Below are positions 61,918 to 64,000 of a stretch of DNA of 64,000 nt, in pieces (positions within the stretch are counted from its first letter, which is position 1; every line of letters begins with the position of its first letter). The notes under the pieces are model-generated. The model was not told where the DNA came from and searched no databases. It saw nothing but the letters and a program-made list of their open reading frames with translations. Both the position numbers and the translations under genes were made by a program. The stretch is from Brachypterus glaber (taxonomy: Eukaryota > Arthropoda > Insecta > Coleoptera > Kateretidae): assembly GCA_958510825.1 (NCBI GenBank), contig OY294047.1, forward strand, positions 35,995,747 through 36,059,746, read 5' to 3'.

Positions 61918-62509
61918 ATTTTAATTTCTGGTTTATATTAAAAAAATTTTTTTTTCGTTTTTTGCATAAAAAAAAATAAAAAATAAATAAAAATTCGTAA
62001 AAATTAAAATTTTTCAAAAATTTTTTTTTCGAAAAATTTAGTTTTTTCATTTTTTTTTTGTTTTTCACGAAAAGATCTTAAGATCTTTTATTAAGTATTA
62101 AAAAAAATGGTTCGATGTTTTTTTTTATTTTTTGAAAAAACCTTTGTAATGGACTATAGGGAAAATTTTAGGGAAAATACTTAAGTATTATTTTGTTAGA
62201 GGTTGGATCAGTATTTTACCATGGCATAAAAAAGAACGATAATATCGATCGTTTTAGTATATTATTCTGAATAAGTTTTTATATTTTAGTACCTACCTAC
62301 GGAACCTTAACGAGCTTCTTTTCCGCCCTGGGATCTTAAATGCGACAAATGCAAGTGAATTAATTGTTAATTTAGTATTTAATAAAAAAAATGTAATTAC
62401 TTACTTTTTATCTTCAAAAATCATTATTAAGAATTGTAAATAAACACGTGCCACAGAAAATTTTCATTAATGAACTTTATCACTGACGCAGCAAAATCAC
62501 AACACAAGA

Positions 62510-62619
62510 GGCCAGTTTGAGTTGAAGCTCTCGGAGCATAGTTCTATCTCTTTCTAACTACTTGTTTTAAAAGAGATAGAACTATGCTCCGAGCGCTCCA
62601 AGCTTCAACTCAAACGGCC
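62510..62619. mobile_element. 110-bp hairpin MITE
   Basis: TTTGAGTTGAAGCTCTCGGA and GCATAGTTCTATCTCTTT pair with AAAGAGATAGAACTATGC and TCCAAGCTTCAACTCAAA. The loop is about 20 bp. Confidence 0.9.
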
Positions 62620-63230
62620 CTAAGAACACAACCCGCGCAAAACTTGCGCATGCGTCTTGACTTCTCCTACGAAAGATCATATTTTAAATTGGCGTTGTAT
62701 CGTCGGCCACAGATCGGTCAGAGACTACAATTATCTCTGGATCGGTCCTTTACAGGCTAGCCGATAATCGGCAAGCCAGCAATGGGCCAATAATTATTTA
62801 TGCCGATTATCGTACGGTGGTTTGCTGGGTAAGAGGTGATTCTACATCCAAAAATATTTAGGACAATTTTTATGTATTTTTACACAAGGAATCCATATTT
62901 TTACAAAAGATCCAAAACAAATACACATAAAAAAGTTTGGGGCAAAAATGTGTTAAGCCTAATACATTTTTCCGTCTGGATAAATGAAAAAAAATAAATT
63001 AACATAAACTTATTGCCCTTATTAATTAGTATACATGCAAAAGCTCGTCGCTCTAGTTTAAAGGGTACCACAGTCATTAATTAAAAAACTTTATTACAAT
63101 TTTAAAAGGCTGTAGCTCCCTTAGGGCTCATTTGCGGACCAACTTTTATAGGAACTTTTTTTGATATTTTTGAATGCAGAATCACCTCTTCAATTTTGGC
63201 ATGGCAGTTATTGATCACCCTGTATATCCA

Positions 63231-63354
63231 GAAGCTTGCATAAGAACATAAAACATAATAATGCGATGCCGTGATTCGCTTACAAGATACATGGCGGCCC
63301 ATCAAGCCAATCACGGCATCGCATTGTTATGTTTTGTGTTCTTATGCGAGCTTG
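63231..63354. mobile_element. Hairpin element next to the CAGGGTG end
   Basis: GAAGCTTGCATAAGAACATA and AATGCGATGCCGTGATT pair with AATCACGGCATCGCATT and TATGTTTTGTGTTCTTATGC. It starts four bases after the CAGGGTG element ends. Confidence 0.87.
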
Positions 63355-64000
63355 TGAATAGGCACTTAAACATGTTTATAAACATATGTATATATGTCTA
63401 AAAATGCGTCGTGATGGAGCTAAGCCCGTTTGAAAGTGGCAAAAAAATATCAGTTTTTGTCCAAAAAATCCAAACCAAGCTTTTTTCGGTGTAACTTTCT
63501 TTGAATTTTATTCTTGGAATATGATTCCTCAGGTCAAAATACATAAAAAAGTACTCTTTTTGTAATACTGTAAGGAGCGGTTATAGGCAGCACGTTATGC
63601 CGCACCGTGCTAAACTGCGCATGCGCTAAACGTTATTCAATATATTATTTAAAGTAAAAAACTTTTTACAACAACAAAAAAACACAAAACAGACGCCAAA
63701 CCAACGTTAACGTAAACCAATATTTTCTACCAAAGTTTGTTAACAATTTTGCCCCTTAGTTAAAACGTCCTAACTATAATTGCTATTTTCCCTAAATTTT
63801 TCGAATAAATGGGGGAAGTTCTAAAATACTGAACACAATATTCAGCTGAACGTTCAGCGCATGCGCATATCAGTCCCGCAAATCACGGGTGCGTTCCAAA
63901 ACAACGTATACGGCGGATTTAAAACAATAATTTAAAACCAAACTTAAAAAGAGTTATTTTTGGTCAATCACAAGTAAATATAGGTTAAGCTTGGCTAGTT
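63355..64000. other. Window end: partial CAGGGTG-type arm, then unassigned sequence
   Basis: GGTCAAAATACATAAAAAAG and GTACTCTTTTTGTAATACTG (about 63531-63572) belong to the 15346-type internal arm and stop abruptly. The rest contains GCGCATGCGC-like steps (about 63618 and 63858) but no gene. Confidence 0.5.

Larger units (their letters stand above)
61548..62829. mobile_element. CCCAGCAAAC...GTTTGCTGGG element, 1282 bp
   Basis: CCCAGCAAACACACCAGCAA on the left and CGTACGGTGGTTTGCTGGG on the right are inverted and flanked by TA at 61546-61547 and 62830-62831. The subterminal parts carry CCGATAACGGGCCGGTAATG-type repeats, and two further hairpins are nested inside. No transposase frame is seen. 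Confidence 0.88.
61530..63227. mobile_element. CAGGGTGATC element split by a 1.28-kb TA-flanked insertion
   Basis: ACTGCCATGCCGAAATT before 61548 and AGAGGTGATTCTACATCC after 62831 together make the left arm seen at 13570 and 8471. The right arm ends CATGGCAGTTATTGATCACC plus CTGTA at 63227. The outermost left end is lost. Confidence 0.85.

Overview
The window is AT-rich animal nuclear DNA, most likely from an insect. The evidence is one spliced cell-surface receptor gene with GT-AG introns, tRNA-derived SINEs, Tc1/mariner-like and piggyBac-like miniature transposons, and a LINE fragment with a (TAC)n tail. The order or species cannot be fixed from the sequence. There is no operon, CRISPR array or rRNA gene.

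The only convincing host gene lies on the + strand between 20746 and 47524. Twelve coding exons join in frame across eleven GT-AG introns into 1040 codons plus a TGA stop. They encode four Ig domains, four fibronectin type III domains, one transmembrane helix and a tail of about 218 residues. This is the DCC/neogenin/protogenin class, closest in layout to protogenin/IGDCC. The signal-peptide exon is not identified, because the first visible exon begins in phase 1. A consensus donor eight bases after the stop suggests a spliced 3' UTR.

Positions 1-20745 hold no supported gene. They carry tandem repeats, SINEs, a local 0.7-0.8 kb duplication, CAGGGTG-ended palindromic elements and a TTAA-flanked element ending 190 bases before the first exon. 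Intron 1 (13.2 kb) carries a Foldback-like element, a transposase C-terminal remnant and several inverted-repeat elements. Introns 2-11 hold more inverted repeats, some within 20 bases of a splice acceptor. Positions 47533-64000 contain a possible 3' UTR exon near 53048, more CAGGGTG elements, a 5'-truncated LINE with a 15-bp target duplication, a Tc1-type transposase relic and nested TA-flanked elements.

The most notable observations are these. Hairpin cassettes share a CTCGC...GCTCG core and AT-rich ends, yet their stems differ from copy to copy while staying self-complementary. Several nested insertions can be placed to the base because a related uninterrupted copy lies in the same window. 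A Foldback-like element has arms made of short tandem repeats. The receptor gene has symmetric, possibly skippable exons and a likely 3' UTR intron.
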